Assembly: GCA_030248225.1 (NCBI GenBank)
Contig: JASANE010012605.1
Location: forward strand, 1-64,000
Direction: 5' to 3'
DNA from: Trileptium ribeirensis
Lineage: Eukaryota > Nematoda > Enoplea > Enoplida > Thoracostomopsidae
Length of the DNA stretch: 64,000 nucleotides
Positions 63,529 through 64,000 of this stretch are shown here, one piece after another. The position numbers and the translations under genes are program-made. Each line of letters begins with the position of its first letter. Positions within the stretch are counted from its first letter, which is position 1. The notes under the pieces are model-generated. The model ran no database searches, had not been told where the DNA came from, and saw only the letters and a list, made by a program, of their open reading frames with translations.

Positions 63529-64000
63529 CTAAGCATCTTGCGCCAAGCGTACAGACATACTGGCTTCCTTCCATGTAGTTAAAGTTTCTAACAGTTTTTG
63601 TACGTGTGGGTCTGGACTTACACCTTTTGTGATGGACAACAACGGATTTTCTCCAGGCAAATCCGGATCACGACCATGCACTAGGAAGAACGGAGTTTGG
63701 CCCGTTGACACATGAACAGTGGTACGATACGTAAAAAGTGCGCTATCGATATAGGTATCCCAATTGTCGGGCTCCAATTCGGTGAGAGGCTTAATCATAG
63801 CCATGAACGTCTGATTCCATCGTTCCACAAGACCATTACACTGGTGATGATACGGTGTAGCAAACACCGTTCGACTTCCTAGCTTAGCCGCTTCAGACGT
63901 AAACAGTTCAGGCGTAAAACGACAAAATGATACGTGGGACACCGTGTCTGGGCACTATCTTGTTTAGCAATAAATCAACAATGGTCGCAGCAGTTTGGTC
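63529..64000 (-). pseudogene. Integrase core (right gypsy element), with a deletion across the second catalytic Asp and an in-frame stop
   Basis: Minus-strand sequence from the window edge reads TAATIVDLLLNKIVPRHGVPRIILS, split by a frame change. It continues in another frame with FTPELFTSEAAKLG, TPYHHQCNGLVERWNQTF (catalytic Glu), and FTYRTTVHVSTGQTPFFLVHG. Where S-D-x-G-x-x-F is expected (about 63915-63935), the Ser is followed directly by Phe-like sequence. The catalytic Asp and neighbours are therefore deleted and the frame is shifted. A TAG at 63529-63531 then interrupts the frame before the PHD part. The copy is therefore inactive. The element continues beyond 64000. Confidence 0.85.

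Overview
This is an animal (metazoan) genome window made almost entirely of mobile-element sequence and its decay products. Three small exons on the minus strand (22657-22791, 20129-20249, 17332-17436) join in phase into the middle of a VDAC-type mitochondrial porin. The spliced residues resemble nematode VDAC as I remember it, so a nematode with large, transposon-filled introns is my best guess. That is inference; no rRNA, tRNA or other host gene was found to support it.

Layout. Positions 1 to about 14.4 kb hold a large, largely intact Ty3/gypsy-type element on the plus strand. It has ORF1 (unassigned Gag-position region running into an envelope-like segment), a short broken stretch, and a 2.4-kb-codon Pol polyprotein. 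The Pol N-terminus carries what looks like the membrane anchor of the envelope, followed by protease, reverse transcriptase, RNase H, integrase and a very long disordered tail. Last comes an ORF that fuses a NADAR-type domain (NAD/ADP-ribose-linked N-glycosidase family) to an SGNH/GDSL-like domain. Envelope upstream of, and fused to, protease-Pol, and a NADAR-SGNH ORF as the terminal gene, are the two most unusual things in the window. A single UAA separates Pol from the NADAR ORF in the same reading frame.

Positions 14.4-19.3 kb hold two 1.5-kb near-identical inverted repeats that flank a VDAC exon. 19.3-24.7 kb is VDAC intron and upstream sequence with CCGGAA-rich repeats. 24.8-27.6 kb is a tandem duplication (period about 1.4 kb) of the 3' end of a CR1/jockey-like non-LTR element. 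28-29.4 kb holds two families of diverged tandem repeats. 29.5-41.4 kb is a decayed minus-strand gypsy element (Gag, zinc knuckle, protease, RT, RNase H, integrase, degenerate PHD finger, accessory ORFs). It is invaded by a TIR element carrying a 35-bp minisatellite and bordered by a second non-LTR copy (41.5-43.3 kb).

Positions 43.3-59 kb are mostly non-coding, with a decayed DDE transposase (47.0-48.1 kb), two copies of a GC-rich TIR element, a palindromic foldback element and some structured GC-rich stretches. 59116-59872 is a 757-bp tract with only four cytosines on the plus strand. 61-64 kb is the 3' half of a better-preserved minus-strand gypsy element, related to the 29-41 kb one. Its integrase ends in a complete C4HC3 PHD finger and is followed by accessory ORFs of unknown function.

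Limits: LTR boundaries, primer binding sites and target-site duplications of the gypsy elements could not be fixed by eye. Family names rest on motifs read in the translated sequence, not on searches.
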